The notes: a model not told the origin generated them from the letters alone. Shown: positions 43,841 to 54,235, numbered from the stretch's first letter. The stretch is 64,000 bases of DNA from Acidobacteriota bacterium (GCA_025463135.1 JAOAPY010000015.1:124001-188000); one strand, 5' to 3'. Made by a program: numbers and translations.

Positions 43841-44086
43841 ATGTCAATTGCGAAAGAGAGTGTTGAGAAAGTCACTCAACAAGCCCAGCCGCCCGAACTC
43901 GACTCCAAGTACCGGTTAATCATTGTCGCCGCCAAACGCAGCAAACAACTGCAACGAGGCGCCAAACCGCGCATTGATATCGATACGCAAAAACACAAGC
44001 CCACACGCATCGCGCTCGAGGAAGTAATTCAGGGCAAAGTGCCGTTTGAGATCAGGGTTAAAGAGACGCCGGCGACTGAAAGTTAG
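43841..44086 (+). CDS. rpoZ: DNA-directed RNA polymerase omega subunit
   Basis: An 81-residue protein fitting the omega subunit, which helps fold beta-prime and joins the core enzyme. Recognisable parts are SKYRLIIVAAKRSKQLQRGA near residue 22 and PTRIALEEVIQGKVPFE near 57. The length and the position after yicC-gmk support the call. A repeat-filled gap of 220 bases separates it from gmk. Confidence 0.92.
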   Translation: MSIAKESVEKVTQQAQPPELDSKYRLIIVAAKRSKQLQRGAKPRIDIDTQKHKPTRIALEEVIQGKVPFEIRVKETPATES

Positions 44087-44146
44087 GGTGTGGGCGGGGC
44101 AAGAAGAGGCCGCTCATGTCATGCCGACACCCCATACCCTAACTCT
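44087..44146. repeat. Inverted gttagggtgtggg / cccataccctaac repeat between convergent genes
   Basis: The arms start in the rpoZ stop codon and end before the stop of the convergent ETF:QO gene. The sequence belongs to the same family as the gggtgtag units at 22337, 22692, 26735 and 26840. It may act as a two-way transcription stop although no T-run is present. Confidence 0.5.
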
Positions 44147-45928
44147 CTACATTCCTTTGTAATCCGGACCGCCGCCACCTTCAGGTGTTACCCAATTGAT
44201 GATCTGATAAGGGTCCATGATGTCGCAGGTCTTGCAGTGGACGCAGTTTGAGAAGTTGATTTGTAATCGTCGCTGTGGAACTTCAGAGTCAGGGGCATTC
44301 AACGCAGGCACGCCGGAGGCTTGCGGTCCCAGGTCAACCATTTCATAAACGGCTGCGGGACAGAAACGTTGGCAGGGATTGCCAAATTCTTCCGCGCAAC
44401 GTGTGGCGCAAATGTTGGGATCCAGGATGTGCAGATGCGCTGGTTGGTCTTCATCGTGGCCGACCGCGGCATGATACACGTCGGTCAACTTATTAAATGT
44501 GACTTTGCCGTCGAACCGCAGATCGGTGTAGCGCTGCGCGATGCCATCGCCGCTCTTATCAGCTTTATAGCCGAAGGCCGATAGCTTCTTCATCTCTCGA
44601 TGACCGGCTTCGGACCGAGCGCGATCGCGAAAGCCCCACGAGCGGCCGCCGGTCACAAACTGTAAACCGGCATTTGCCAGACCGAGCCAGCGACCATGCT
44701 TGAAAGCCGCATGGAAATTTCTCACCTTGCGCAACTCCGGAATGATCCAACTATCGTTCACCAGCTGTTCATACCTTTTTAGCTGCCGCGCTGAGAAGTC
44801 TTCAGCGACGAGGGCTTCGAAGATCGCTTCCGCCGCCAGCATGCCGCTCTTGATCGCGGAGTGAATCCCCTTGAGCCGTTGTGAATTCAGGAAGCCGGCA
44901 CAATCTCCGACGAGCAGCAGACCATCCGCGTAAAGTTGGGGCATGGCAAAATAGCCACCGGCCACTATCGTCTTGGCGCCGTAGCGGATCATCTTTCCGC
45001 CTTCGAGCAGCTTTGCCAGAAACGGATGCTGCTTAAAACGCTGGAACTCGGCATGGGGATCGAGCAAAGGGTCCTGATAATCCAGCCCGGTCACATAACC
45101 CAGATTCAGAATGCGATTCTGCATTCCGTAGATCCAGCCACCGCCATAGGTGTGCACATCTGAAGGAAAACCAAGTGTGTGCGTCACGCGCCCAGTGGGG
45201 TAGCGATCGTCGGGCAGTTCCCATAATTCCTTCACGCCGATGCTGTATACCTGCGGCTCGCGGCCTTCGTTGAGATTCAGGCGCTGGATCAACTGCTTTG
45301 CCAGAGAGCCGCGCGGTCCTTCGCCAAGCACGGTGACCTTGGCATGCAGATCTACTCCCGGTTCGTAATTCGGTTTCGGCTTCCCTTCCTTGTCGATTCC
45401 CTTGTCACCGGTGCGCACTCCAATCACGCGATCGTCTTCGTCGTAGAGAACGTCAGCGCCGGGGAACTCCGGAAAGATATTCACGCCGGCTTCTTCGCAT
45501 TTCTCACCGAGCCAGGCAGTGAGTCGATTCAAAGAGACGATATAGTAACCATGGTTCATCAAAGGGGGCGGAGTAATCGGTGAGCGGATCGCGCGTTTTT
45601 TGGTGAGATAAAGAAAATAATCTTCGTTGACTGGTGATTCCAGCGGCGCACCTTGCTCGATAAAATCCGGCATCAATTCTTTCAGACCCTTTGGATCCAT
45701 CACGGCGCCGGAAAGAATATGTGCGCCGACGGTTGCGCCTTTTTCAATCACGGCGATTTCGACGTCACCCAGCGGCTTGCCGGCGCGATCTCCTTTAGCG
45801 ACACCTTCGTTGTGAGCCTTGATCAAGCGCGCCAGATGCAGGGCTCCGCTCAAATTCGCCGGACCGGCCCCGACGAATACAACATCAAAATCCAAAGTTT
45901 CGCGTTCCATCTGTTGGTCCTTATCCAC
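44147..45928 (-). CDS. Electron-transfer flavoprotein:ubiquinone oxidoreductase
   Basis: A 593-residue flavoprotein that passes electrons from reduced ETF (fatty-acid and amino-acid oxidation) to the quinone pool at the membrane. The FAD-binding Rossmann motif is VVFVGAGPANLSGALHLARL near residue 15. The second FAD contact is VGDCAGFLNSQRLKGIHSAI near 365. The single 4Fe-4S cluster sits at the C-terminus with CATRCAEEFGNPC, CVHCKTCDI and the preceding cysteines. The end MDPYQIINWVTPEGGGGPDY is a family signature. No etfAB genes are in the window. Confidence 0.95.
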   Translation of the reverse strand: MDKDQQMERETLDFDVVFVGAGPANLSGALHLARLIKAHNEGVAKGDRAGKPLGDVEIAVIEKGATVGAHILSGAVMDPKGLKELMPDFIEQGAPLESPVNEDYFLYLTKKRAIRSPITPPPLMNHGYYIVSLNRLTAWLGEKCEEAGVNIFPEFPGADVLYDEDDRVIGVRTGDKGIDKEGKPKPNYEPGVDLHAKVTVLGEGPRGSLAKQLIQRLNLNEGREPQVYSIGVKELWELPDDRYPTGRVTHTLGFPSDVHTYGGGWIYGMQNRILNLGYVTGLDYQDPLLDPHAEFQRFKQHPFLAKLLEGGKMIRYGAKTIVAGGYFAMPQLYADGLLLVGDCAGFLNSQRLKGIHSAIKSGMLAAEAIFEALVAEDFSARQLKRYEQLVNDSWIIPELRKVRNFHAAFKHGRWLGLANAGLQFVTGGRSWGFRDRARSEAGHREMKKLSAFGYKADKSGDGIAQRYTDLRFDGKVTFNKLTDVYHAAVGHDEDQPAHLHILDPNICATRCAEEFGNPCQRFCPAAVYEMVDLGPQASGVPALNAPDSEVPQRRLQINFSNCVHCKTCDIMDPYQIINWVTPEGGGGPDYKGM

Positions 45929-45932
45929 CAGT

Positions 45933-46012
45933 GTCCGACAAACTTGAGTTTGTCGTTGCTAATCGCAAGAAACCTGTCTGAGAGCGATCGACAAACTAAA
46001 GTTTGTCGGACT
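45933..46012. repeat. Paired inverted repeat (REPIN-like), tccgacaaacttnagtttgtcg family
   Basis: The arms gtccgacaaacttgagtttg (45933-45952) and caaactaaagtttgtcggac (45992-46011) face each other around a spacer of about 40 bases. It lies in the intergenic space between divergent genes. Confidence 0.8.
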
Positions 46013-46133
46013 CGAAACAAAATGAATGGTCATTCAGTCGCGGGAGTATAACAAAAGGTCTGGTCCACTTAAAACGGCGCTAATGCTTCAAACATGATTT
46101 AGGGTAAACTCCCCGGCGTCAGCAAACCCATCG

Positions 46134-46970
46134 ATGTTAAGTCTCAAACCTACATACAAGTCTGCCTGGCTTTTTATTGGCATAGGCGTCCTGATCATAT
46201 CTGTCGGCGTAATACGTTCGACGGTTCGCAGGGTGACTCACAAAGCAGATCGAGCCAATCCAGGTCTGGCCAACACTGAAGCCAGACACCGGTTGGCAGT
46301 GTTGCCCCGCATTATTCTTTGGGCGTGGGAACGACCCGAAAAGCTGGACTTCATTGATACCGACAGGACCGGCGTCGCCTATCTTGCCAAGACGATCTAT
46401 CTGCGAAATGAAACGGTCGTATCACGTCCGCGGCTGCAACCTCTTTCTGTCCGACCCGGCACCGTTTTGACTGCCGTCGCGCGTATTGAGACTGATCGAT
46501 TTGCCGTTCCATCATTGTCTCACTCTCAGATTGATAGCGCGGCGAAAGAAATATCCGGGCTGGCCCAACTGCCAAATATTACCGCCGTGCAAATCGATTT
46601 CGACGCCCGCGTTTCGGAACGCTCCTTCTATGCTGATTTGTTGACAGCAGTGCGCAAGGCGTTACCGTCCACCACCACGCTATCAATAACCGCCCTGGTG
46701 TCGTGGTGTCAGGGTGATGACTGGATCGACAAACTCCCGGTTGACGAAGCGGTCCCGATGCTGTTTCGCATGGGAGTCGATCGACGCCAAATCCTGAGCA
46801 ACCTTGATTCGGGAGAGGGTTTTCAGGCCCCGCTGTGTGGACAAAGCGCCGGCGTTTCTGTCGATGAAACCCTGACTGATGCACCTGCAAGTGAGCGAAT
46901 TTACGTCTTCAATCCCGATTCATGGACGCCCGACTCTGTTGCAAAAGTTATGGAGAAATATCAAAGATGA
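46134..46970 (+). CDS. DUF3142 domain protein, membrane-anchored
   Basis: A 278-residue protein with an N-terminal membrane anchor (SAWLFIGIGVLIISVGVI, residues 10-27) and a body matching DUF3142: LAVLPRIILWAWERPEKLDF, then ITAVQIDFDARVSERSFY, LSITALVSWCQGDDWI and VPMLFRMGVDR. The pattern resembles TIM-barrel glycosidase-like proteins with Trp and acidic residues at strand ends, but the family has no proven activity. The stop overlaps the next start (ATGA), so the pair is coupled. Confidence 0.85.
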   Translation: MLSLKPTYKSAWLFIGIGVLIISVGVIRSTVRRVTHKADRANPGLANTEARHRLAVLPRIILWAWERPEKLDFIDTDRTGVAYLAKTIYLRNETVVSRPRLQPLSVRPGTVLTAVARIETDRFAVPSLSHSQIDSAAKEISGLAQLPNITAVQIDFDARVSERSFYADLLTAVRKALPSTTTLSITALVSWCQGDDWIDKLPVDEAVPMLFRMGVDRRQILSNLDSGEGFQAPLCGQSAGVSVDETLTDAPASERIYVFNPDSWTPDSVAKVMEKYQR

Positions 46971-49252
46971 GATTCCGTCGCTCCCTCTATGCATTATCTC
47001 TGATTGTGGTTTTGCTGTTTACGTCGCAGCCATCGCTTGCCTGTGGACCATTCTCGCTCGAGGCGGTGTTTACCTTTGCTGTCCATCCGGAGTTTCCACT
47101 CGAGAAATTTGCCGCCGGTGAAATTGGAGTGCTGCAACCGAAGCTGGCTCGTTCATATCTTTTTGCTGCCTATCGCAATTTGGCAGGCAATGCATTTACC
47201 GCCAGAGAGCAAAAAGAGTTGCTTGCATTGTGGACCGAACGACTGGATTACACCTGGCCTGACTTTGAAGAGTCCTGGCCCAAGCCCTGGTTGACGGCCA
47301 GACAGAAGGTCGCCGGCGTGGGGGCCGCGCAGCAGGTAAGCGTTTACAGACACCGAGAGAAGCCAAACGAATATGAGACCTACATCAACTGCCAGGGCGA
47401 TGCGTTTGTAACGGCGGCGAGCACTCTGGCAGAACGGACCGGGAAGTTCGGCGCCGATAGCACCGCTGTAAAGGATTGGGTCGCAGCGCAGGATGCAGTT
47501 TTTGCGAATTGTTCCGAAGGTCAGCATTTGCCCACAGCGGCGCCGGCTGATGCAGACCCGGTGATTCGCGCCGATCGCGCGTACCAGATAGCGGCCGCGA
47601 ATTTTTACGCCGGTTCCTTTGACGAGGCGCAAAAACTATTCGACAACATCGCGCGCGATGCGAACTCACCCTGGCGACAGACTGCCGCCTACCTTTCAGC
47701 TCGAGTGTTGGTGCGCAAAGCCAGTTTGGGAGTTCCCGAAAAGAGATCGGAATCTTTGGCCCAGGCCGAGGGGGCTTTGAAGAAAATATTGAGCGAGGGT
47801 GGTTTTGCGAAAATGCATCCAGCCTCGACTAAGTTGCTGGGTTTGGTTCGCCTGCGCCTGCATCCGGACCTGAGACTGCGCGAACTAGCCCAGGCGCTGA
47901 TGAAGAAAGATGATGAGACGCTGAAGCAGGACCTTTGGGATTACACAATTCTGCTGGATGACTTTGTCGGCGGTGAGGAGTCTGATCAGACGTCTGATCA
48001 GAAGGCGTTTCCGGATGCGCTTCGCAAGGATGATTTAACCGACTGGATCGTGACAGTTGAAGGCGGAGATGAAGCGGCTTTGAATCATGCGCTTGAACGA
48101 TGGCACGCGACGTCCTCGACGCCGTGGTTGATTGCTGCTTTGGCCAAAGTTTCAGCCAGTCACCCGCAAGCGGGAGCGCTGCTTGCGAGCGCGGAAAAGA
48201 TTGATCCGGGTTCACCGGCGTTTGCCTCTGCAAGCTTTCATCAGATCCGCCTTGCGACGGAATCCGGCAGGCTCGATCAGGCGCGCGCGAAGCTGGATGA
48301 CCTGCTCGCCAAACACCGTGCGAAGTTGCCTGTCGCCGCGGTCAATCTTTTTTTGGGTGAGCGAATGCGTTTGTCGACCAGCCTTGGTGAAGTGCTCAAA
48401 TACGCTCAGCGCCAGCCGGCCGGCTTTAGTTGGGATGAAGATAATCGACAAATGCCGGCAGACGTTTCTGAAGATGCTGATTTGAAGCCGCTGGTGGGAC
48501 AAACTCTTTTCGACGCCGATGGCGCCCAGCTGCTAAATGAGAAACTGCCATTGAGTGTTTTGCAACAGGCAGCGGTTTCAAAGGTCTTGCCGGAATACTT
48601 ACGCCGTGATGTCGTGCAGGCGACCTGGTTGCGCGCAGTGCTGCTTGACGATTCCAGGGTTGCCAAAGAGTTGACGCCTGCGCTCAAAACACTCTTCCCG
48701 GCGGCGGCCACTCTGCTTGACGATTATCTGGCGACCCAGCCGGAGGATGCGCGGAAATTCTCTGCGCTTTACGCCTGGCTGAAACTTCCGGGCCTGCAGC
48801 CGATGGTCCATTCGGGTATCGGTCGAAGATCGGCGCTGGAGACTCAGGATTCCTTCCGCGATAACTGGTGGTGCGCGGCTACTCTCGCATCCTCTACCGG
48901 CGATGATCAGGGCAACGAGGAAAAAGCGAAACCTGCTGCTGGGGAAACCGCTGAACAATCTCCGGCATTTCTGAGCGGCACGGAGAAGACGGCGGCTGAT
49001 AACCAGCGCGCGCGTTTATTGGCGCTTGGCGCAGCGCCCAATTTTCTTTGCCGACAGATTATTGCATGGGTTGAGAAGCATCCGGCCGACCCGCGAGCTC
49101 CTGAGGCACTGCATCTGGCCGTTAAGACAACGCGCTATGGCTGTACCGATAAAGAGACGCGCACGTGGTCCAAGGCTGCTTATGACGTGCTTCATAAGAG
49201 GTTCCCAAACAATCCCTGGACCAAAAAAACTCCGTATTGGTTTAAGGATTGA
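46967..49252 (+). CDS. Unknown exported helical-repeat protein coupled to DUF3142
   Basis: A 761-residue protein. I start at ATG 46967, which overlaps the DUF3142 stop by four bases and gives a clean signal peptide (RSLYALSLIVVLLFTSQPSL) followed by ACGPF; a longer frame lacks this. The body is almost all helical, with TPR-like stretches (RAYQIAAANFYAGSFDEAQK; ARAKLDDLLAKHRAKLPVAA) and a final segment KHPADPRAPEALHLAVK typical of tetratricopeptide repeats. No catalytic motif is seen. The coupling suggests that it works with the DUF3142 protein in the envelope, perhaps as a scaffold. Confidence 0.85.
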   Translation: MRFRRSLYALSLIVVLLFTSQPSLACGPFSLEAVFTFAVHPEFPLEKFAAGEIGVLQPKLARSYLFAAYRNLAGNAFTAREQKELLALWTERLDYTWPDFEESWPKPWLTARQKVAGVGAAQQVSVYRHREKPNEYETYINCQGDAFVTAASTLAERTGKFGADSTAVKDWVAAQDAVFANCSEGQHLPTAAPADADPVIRADRAYQIAAANFYAGSFDEAQKLFDNIARDANSPWRQTAAYLSARVLVRKASLGVPEKRSESLAQAEGALKKILSEGGFAKMHPASTKLLGLVRLRLHPDLRLRELAQALMKKDDETLKQDLWDYTILLDDFVGGEESDQTSDQKAFPDALRKDDLTDWIVTVEGGDEAALNHALERWHATSSTPWLIAALAKVSASHPQAGALLASAEKIDPGSPAFASASFHQIRLATESGRLDQARAKLDDLLAKHRAKLPVAAVNLFLGERMRLSTSLGEVLKYAQRQPAGFSWDEDNRQMPADVSEDADLKPLVGQTLFDADGAQLLNEKLPLSVLQQAAVSKVLPEYLRRDVVQATWLRAVLLDDSRVAKELTPALKTLFPAAATLLDDYLATQPEDARKFSALYAWLKLPGLQPMVHSGIGRRSALETQDSFRDNWWCAATLASSTGDDQGNEEKAKPAAGETAEQSPAFLSGTEKTAADNQRARLLALGAAPNFLCRQIIAWVEKHPADPRAPEALHLAVKTTRYGCTDKETRTWSKAAYDVLHKRFPNNPWTKKTPYWFKD

Positions 49253-49376
49253 GGACGCGTAGCGTCGGTGTACGACGGGCTGCCAGCCTGTCGAGGTTTC
49301 GGAGGCATGCTGCAGGGCGCGGGATCTGCAAGTCGGCAGCCTGCAGTACAAAAGTCACGTTTATTGGACCATTGGT
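49253..49376. repeat. Palindromic ggctgccagcctg / cggcagcctg repeats
   Basis: Two related units, gtacgacgggctgccagcctgt (49269-49290) and an inverted copy tgcaagtcggcagcctgcagtac (49327-49349), enclose a short spacer. Similar units are at 24190 and 56660. No gene is seen. Confidence 0.6.
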
Positions 49377-51461
49377 ATGACAGAACCCAAACACACGAAC
49401 CGGCTCATCAACGAAACCAGCCCCTACCTGCTGCAGCACGCTCACAATCCCGTCGATTGGTATGCGTGGGGCGAAGAGGCTTTTGAGAAAGCGCGGACTG
49501 AAAACAAGCCCGTACTCCTTAGCATCGGGTATTCAGCGTGTCATTGGTGTCACGTCATGGAGCATGAGTCGTTCGAGAACGAAGAGATTGCGGAGTTGAT
49601 GAATGACAACTTCGTCAGCATCAAGGTTGACCGCGAAGAGCGTCCGGATCTGGATCAGATTTACATGAACGCGGTCCAGATGATGACGCAACATGGCGGC
49701 TGGCCCATGACGGTGTTTCTTACTCCGGAAGCCGTCCCTTTTTATGGGGGCACTTACTTTCCACCCGAAGACCGTTATAACATGCCGGGTTTTCCCCGGA
49801 TCCTGCTAAGCGTGGCCGAGGCTTATCGTGAGAAGCCGGACGAAATTACGCGCAACGCAGTCGGCTTGCTTACCGAACTCCGACGCGCCAATACTTCCCT
49901 GGAATCTATTGATGCTCTATCGCCGGTCCTTTTGGACGCTGCCTATCGCGGCGTGATCCGGAATTACGATCGTCTCAACGGTGGATTTGGCGGCGCCCCG
50001 AAGTTTCCCCCGGCGATGACGCTGGAGTTTCTCATGCGGGTATTCCATCGCACGGGTGACGGCGAAGCGTTGCGCATTGTTGAGCATACCAGCGAGCAGA
50101 TGGCGCGAGGCGGCATCTACGATCAGCTCGGTGGAGGATTTCATCGCTACGCCACCGACGCGAAATGGCTGGTGCCGCACTTTGAGAAGATGCTGTATGA
50201 CAATGCCCTGCTCTCCAGGCAATTTCTCCATCTCTACCAGCTCACAAATGATTCCATGACCCGGCGTATCGCCGAAGGCACTCTCGATTATGTGGTGCGA
50301 GAGATGACTAATGCCCGGGGCGGTTTTTACTCTACCCAGGACGCCGACTCAGAAGGTCATGAGGGAAAGTTCTTTGTCTGGTCCCAGGAAGAAATAGTCG
50401 CGGCGCTGGGTGACAGCGACGCTCCCTTGTTTTGTCTCTACTACAACATCACGCCGGGAGGAAATTTTGAAGGCAAGAATATTCTAAACGTCACGCAATC
50501 TATTGCGGAGGTTGCCAAGTCGGCAGAGACGAGCGAGGCGATATTGGAAAGCGTCCTGGCACGGGGAGTCAAAAAACTATTTGAACTGCGCGAACGTCGC
50601 ATCAAGCCCGACCGCGATGAAAAGATCTTAACGGCCTGGAACGGTTTGATGCTCGCCAGTTTTGCTGAAGCCTCAGCAATCCTGGAGCGCGAAGACTACG
50701 CAGAAGTCGCGCGCAGAAATGCACGGTTTGTCCTTCAAAATTTATCTCGCGACGGACTATTGCTGCGCACCTATAAAGACGGACAGGCGAAACTAAATGG
50801 CTACCTGGAAGACTATGCGTTCTTTATCGACGGCTTGCTGAGTCTTTTCGAGGCCACGGGCGAGTTTGAGTGGTTCGACGCAGCGCTGACGTTGACGCGG
50901 AAAACGATCGACGAATTTTGGGACGATACTGACGGCGGTTTTTTCTTCACGGGCGCCAGTCACGAAGAATTGATCGTCCGTTCGAAGGACTACTTTGACA
51001 ATGCAACCCCGTCCGGCAATTCGGTAGCTGCCGATCTGTTGCTGCGTTTGGGTGTGCTAACGGGCGAAGCCGATTACACCCGCCGAGCGGTCACTATCTT
51101 CCGACTCACAGCCGCGGCCATGCAAAGATACCCTCCCGCATTTGGTAGGGCGCTCTGTGCTTTGGACTTTCATCTTTCCTCTCCCTCGGAGATTGTGATT
51201 CTGGGCGAACCGGAAGCGCGCGATACCGCCGCACTGAAACGCGTCGTCTGGAGAGAGTTTCAACCCAACAAGGTCGTTATCCAGGCTACGCCTCTGGTGG
51301 CCGTCGAACGCCAGGTAATTCCGCTTTTGCAAGGCCGGTCCCTTCTTAACACGCAGGCCACAGCCTTTGTTTGTGAACATTATGCCTGCAAACAACCGGT
51401 CAATGATCCTGAGAGTCTTGCTGGGCAAATAACTACCGGCACCGGCGGAAAGCCGACTTAG
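49377..51461 (+). CDS. DUF255 thioredoxin-domain protein (YyaL/SPATA20 family)
   Basis: A 694-residue cytoplasmic protein. The thioredoxin-like N-terminus spans residues ~1-165 with the family marks [36 protein letters not shown] and [16 protein letters not shown]. An alpha/alpha-toroid domain like that of GlcNAc 2-epimerases follows ([54 protein letters not shown]). The CHWCH segment looks like a heme motif but is the thioredoxin-type site and the protein has no export signal. Function in bacteria is poorly defined. Confidence 0.93.
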   Translation: MTEPKHTNRLINETSPYLLQHAHNPVDWYAWGEEAFEKARTENKPVLLSIGYSACHWCHVMEHESFENEEIAELMNDNFVSIKVDREERPDLDQIYMNAVQMMTQHGGWPMTVFLTPEAVPFYGGTYFPPEDRYNMPGFPRILLSVAEAYREKPDEITRNAVGLLTELRRANTSLESIDALSPVLLDAAYRGVIRNYDRLNGGFGGAPKFPPAMTLEFLMRVFHRTGDGEALRIVEHTSEQMARGGIYDQLGGGFHRYATDAKWLVPHFEKMLYDNALLSRQFLHLYQLTNDSMTRRIAEGTLDYVVREMTNARGGFYSTQDADSEGHEGKFFVWSQEEIVAALGDSDAPLFCLYYNITPGGNFEGKNILNVTQSIAEVAKSAETSEAILESVLARGVKKLFELRERRIKPDRDEKILTAWNGLMLASFAEASAILEREDYAEVARRNARFVLQNLSRDGLLLRTYKDGQAKLNGYLEDYAFFIDGLLSLFEATGEFEWFDAALTLTRKTIDEFWDDTDGGFFFTGASHEELIVRSKDYFDNATPSGNSVAADLLLRLGVLTGEADYTRRAVTIFRLTAAAMQRYPPAFGRALCALDFHLSSPSEIVILGEPEARDTAALKRVVWREFQPNKVVIQATPLVAVERQVIPLLQGRSLLNTQATAFVCEHYACKQPVNDPESLAGQITTGTGGKPT

Positions 51462-51527
51462 CTGCGTCAAAAGAGCGCCCCGCATCATCAGTTTTCAACA
51501 GTCAGTCCTCTCCGCTGGGCAATTGTC

Positions 51528-51557
51528 TTGACTCCAAAGCCTTAAAGGCGCTATCTT
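51528..51557 (+). promoter_or_regulatory. Probable promoter of the HD-GYP gene
   Basis: TTGACT at 51528-51533 and TATCTT at 51552-51557 are separated by 18 bases (five and four of six consensus matches). It leaves a leader of ~130 bases before the start codon. Confidence 0.4.
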
Positions 51558-51694
51558 TAAACGCGATAAACGCTGTTGGCGCCCGCCGGCAGTGTGCGGA
51601 CTCAAGCGCTAGCCGTCGCACGGCCATTGCGCATCCACCACAGCCTGAAGTCCCTTTTCATTCAAGAGTCCGGACAACAATCCGGAGGAGTCAA

Positions 51695-54235
51695 GTGAAT
51701 ATGAAACAACGAAACTGGAAGAGTTTGGCTCTTTTAGTCTCCATTTCGGCGGTCGGACTCGTGGTGCTGGCGTCAGCCTTCGTCTCAACAACCCGACTTC
51801 CTCTGCTTGGCTGGCAGGGCTTAGCCCCCATGCTGGCTCTTCTCCTCCTTACGTTTGGTGCGAGCCGCTTTACTGTCACGATCACCAGTGTTGACGGATT
51901 AAGTCAAAGCCGTAAATCAATCGCCGACACCTTCGTGTTCCTGGCGGTGATGCTCTACGCAATTCCGTCTGCAAGTACCGCCGGCCCGGCAGTCATCCTG
52001 GCGGCGGTGGTTGGTTTCGCGTCGTCTCATAGATATGCCAGTAGACGCGCGCTCATTTTCACGATCGGTATCGCTGTAACCTCCACCTTTATCGCCGCTT
52101 CCTCCTACCGCTTTCTGGCCGGCCTCTTTTATGCCGGTGGAGCGTACTCCGCGGATAAGGGAATTCCTCTGAGCGTCTTGCTTGTGCCTATTTGTATCCT
52201 GGCGGTATTGCAGTACCTCCTGTGTACGGTGGCGACGACAGCGTTCCTTAGCATCGACTCAGGCACGAGTCGCATGTTCCCGTCACAAGAGAGCCTGGTT
52301 TGGACTTCGATCACCGAAGTTGCCGGTGCGTCTTCAGCAGTTCTCTTCTACTCGGCGCTATACAGCGGAGGCTGGCCCTTTGTTTTTCTTGGTTTGCTGA
52401 TCACCGGGCTAATCCATCTGCTCTATCGCTTCAACGAGAACCGACTGGGCGAAGTGCGTCAGGCGGACACAGAAAAGCACGAGTATCTGCAAAAGATGGC
52501 TGACATCCATATGAATACGATCGAGTCGCTGGCCATCGCTATTGATGCCAAAGACCAGACGACCCATGGCCATGTACGCCGGACTCAGATCTATGCCAGT
52601 GAAATGGGCAAACTCTTTGCGGTGACTCCGTCGGAAGTGCAGGCCCTGTTTGCCGGCGCCCTTCTGCATGACATCGGCAAGCTGGCAGTGCCGGAATACA
52701 TACTCAACAAACCCGGTAAATTGACCGAAGCGGAATTCGCCAAGATGAAAATTCACCCAACGGTCGGGGGAGATATTCTAAAGCGAGTGCAATTCCCTTA
52801 CCCGGTTGAAGACATTGTCCGCTATCACCACGAAAAATGGGACGGCACCGGATATCCGAAAGGGCTGCGCGGTGAAGGAATTCCCCTGGTCGCCCGGATC
52901 ATCTCCGTGGTGGATTTCTATGATGCGACGCGCTGCGATCGTCCCTATCGCAAAGGCATGAAACGCGAAGATTCGCTTTCGCTGCTGAAGAATATGGCGG
53001 GCACTGCCTTTGACCCGCGAGTGGTAGACATTTTTATCGAGCATGTCGAGGAGTTCGACACACTCATCGGCGCAGAAGATATTCAGGAGCAGGTAGCTTC
53101 GGAGCAGTTGGACTATCGCACGGCTACGCGACCGGATGCGGGTCTGGCCTCTGACATCCTCGGCACGCCGGACGACAAGTCGGGCTTTAGATCGATAACC
53201 GAGGCCCAGCGCGAGGTCTTCGCACTGCATGAAATTGCCCAGACAATCGGTTCCTCTTTGAACTTGAACGACACTGTTTCATTGATCACGAACAAGCTGC
53301 GGGCCATTGTTCCGTTCGACACCTGCATTATCTTTACTGTCGACGATAGATCCGGAAAAGCCGTCGCGACCCACGTTGCCGGTGAGGACAAGGAGATTTT
53401 CTCGCGTCGCCGGATGAGCGTAGGCGATGGAATCACAGGCTGGGTAATTGCCAATGCCAGGTCCATGTGCAATGCCTCTCCGGACCTCGACCTGGTAGGT
53501 ATTCCCGAAGAGGTTGCACGCCAGTTTCGGGGCGTGCTGGTTTCACCATTGCTCCGCGAAGACGGCGCCTTTGGAACCATAACGCTCTACTCAAAGAGCC
53601 GCACCTCTTATACGACCGAGCATGTACGGCTATTGGAATCGGTGGCCCAACATGCGTCCAGCGCGCTCAACAACGCGTTGACTTTTGAGAAGACAAAAGA
53701 AAGCGCCCTGACTGACCCATTGACGGAACTCCCCAACGCTCGTGGTTTCTACATGATCCTGGAACAGCGCATTGCCGAATGTCAGCGCATGGATCGCGAG
53801 TCGCTGGCCTTGATCAGTATGGACGTTGATGACTTCAAGGCGATCAACGATTCTTACGGCCATGCCCTGGGAGATCGAATGCTGGCCAGCATCGCCGGGG
53901 TCATGCGCAAAGAATTGAGGGCCATGGATATTCTGACCCGTTACGCCGGCGATGAGTTCGTCGCCATCATGCCGATGGCCTCAACGATGATGGCTGCATC
54001 GGTGGGTGAGCGAATTCGCGAGGCTGTGGAATCCACCAAGTTCGCCGTACGCAAAGGACGAACGATGGAAGTCGGCGTGAGCATGGGAATCGCCTGTTTT
54101 CCGGCAGACGGCGAGACTACGGAAGAGCTCTTGTCGGCAGCTGCCCGGAACATGCAACGGGACAAACATGCACGCAAGACGATAGCGACTATCTCGGCCA
54201 CGCCGGCAGCAGTCGCCATTGACGCATTGGGCTGA
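51695..54235 (+). CDS. Membrane HD-GYP / GAF / diguanylate cyclase protein
   Basis: An 846-residue c-di-GMP enzyme. Residues ~8-240 carry about seven membrane segments. The HD-GYP phosphodiesterase domain is at ~275-450: HDIGKLAVPEYILNKPGKL, then YHHEKWDGTGYPKGLRG and SVVDFYDATRCDRPYRKGM, with the HD and GYP pairs intact. A GAF domain is at ~510-665. The cyclase domain is at ~675-835 with signature YAGDEFVAIM, that is AGDEF in place of GGDEF, a variant often active. The protein could both make and break c-di-GMP, with the GAF domain as switch. GGAGGAG lies four bases before GTG 51695 and ten before ATG 51701, so either may be the start. Confidence 0.92.
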   Translation: MNMKQRNWKSLALLVSISAVGLVVLASAFVSTTRLPLLGWQGLAPMLALLLLTFGASRFTVTITSVDGLSQSRKSIADTFVFLAVMLYAIPSASTAGPAVILAAVVGFASSHRYASRRALIFTIGIAVTSTFIAASSYRFLAGLFYAGGAYSADKGIPLSVLLVPICILAVLQYLLCTVATTAFLSIDSGTSRMFPSQESLVWTSITEVAGASSAVLFYSALYSGGWPFVFLGLLITGLIHLLYRFNENRLGEVRQADTEKHEYLQKMADIHMNTIESLAIAIDAKDQTTHGHVRRTQIYASEMGKLFAVTPSEVQALFAGALLHDIGKLAVPEYILNKPGKLTEAEFAKMKIHPTVGGDILKRVQFPYPVEDIVRYHHEKWDGTGYPKGLRGEGIPLVARIISVVDFYDATRCDRPYRKGMKREDSLSLLKNMAGTAFDPRVVDIFIEHVEEFDTLIGAEDIQEQVASEQLDYRTATRPDAGLASDILGTPDDKSGFRSITEAQREVFALHEIAQTIGSSLNLNDTVSLITNKLRAIVPFDTCIIFTVDDRSGKAVATHVAGEDKEIFSRRRMSVGDGITGWVIANARSMCNASPDLDLVGIPEEVARQFRGVLVSPLLREDGAFGTITLYSKSRTSYTTEHVRLLESVAQHASSALNNALTFEKTKESALTDPLTELPNARGFYMILEQRIAECQRMDRESLALISMDVDDFKAINDSYGHALGDRMLASIAGVMRKELRAMDILTRYAGDEFVAIMPMASTMMAASVGERIREAVESTKFAVRKGRTMEVGVSMGIACFPADGETTEELLSAAARNMQRDKHARKTIATISATPAAVAIDALG

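Noticed and set aside
49540-49560. CHWCH segment resembling a heme-binding motif
   Set aside because: It is the thioredoxin-type site of a DUF255 protein (SACHWCHVM), which has no export signal, so c-type heme attachment is not expected.
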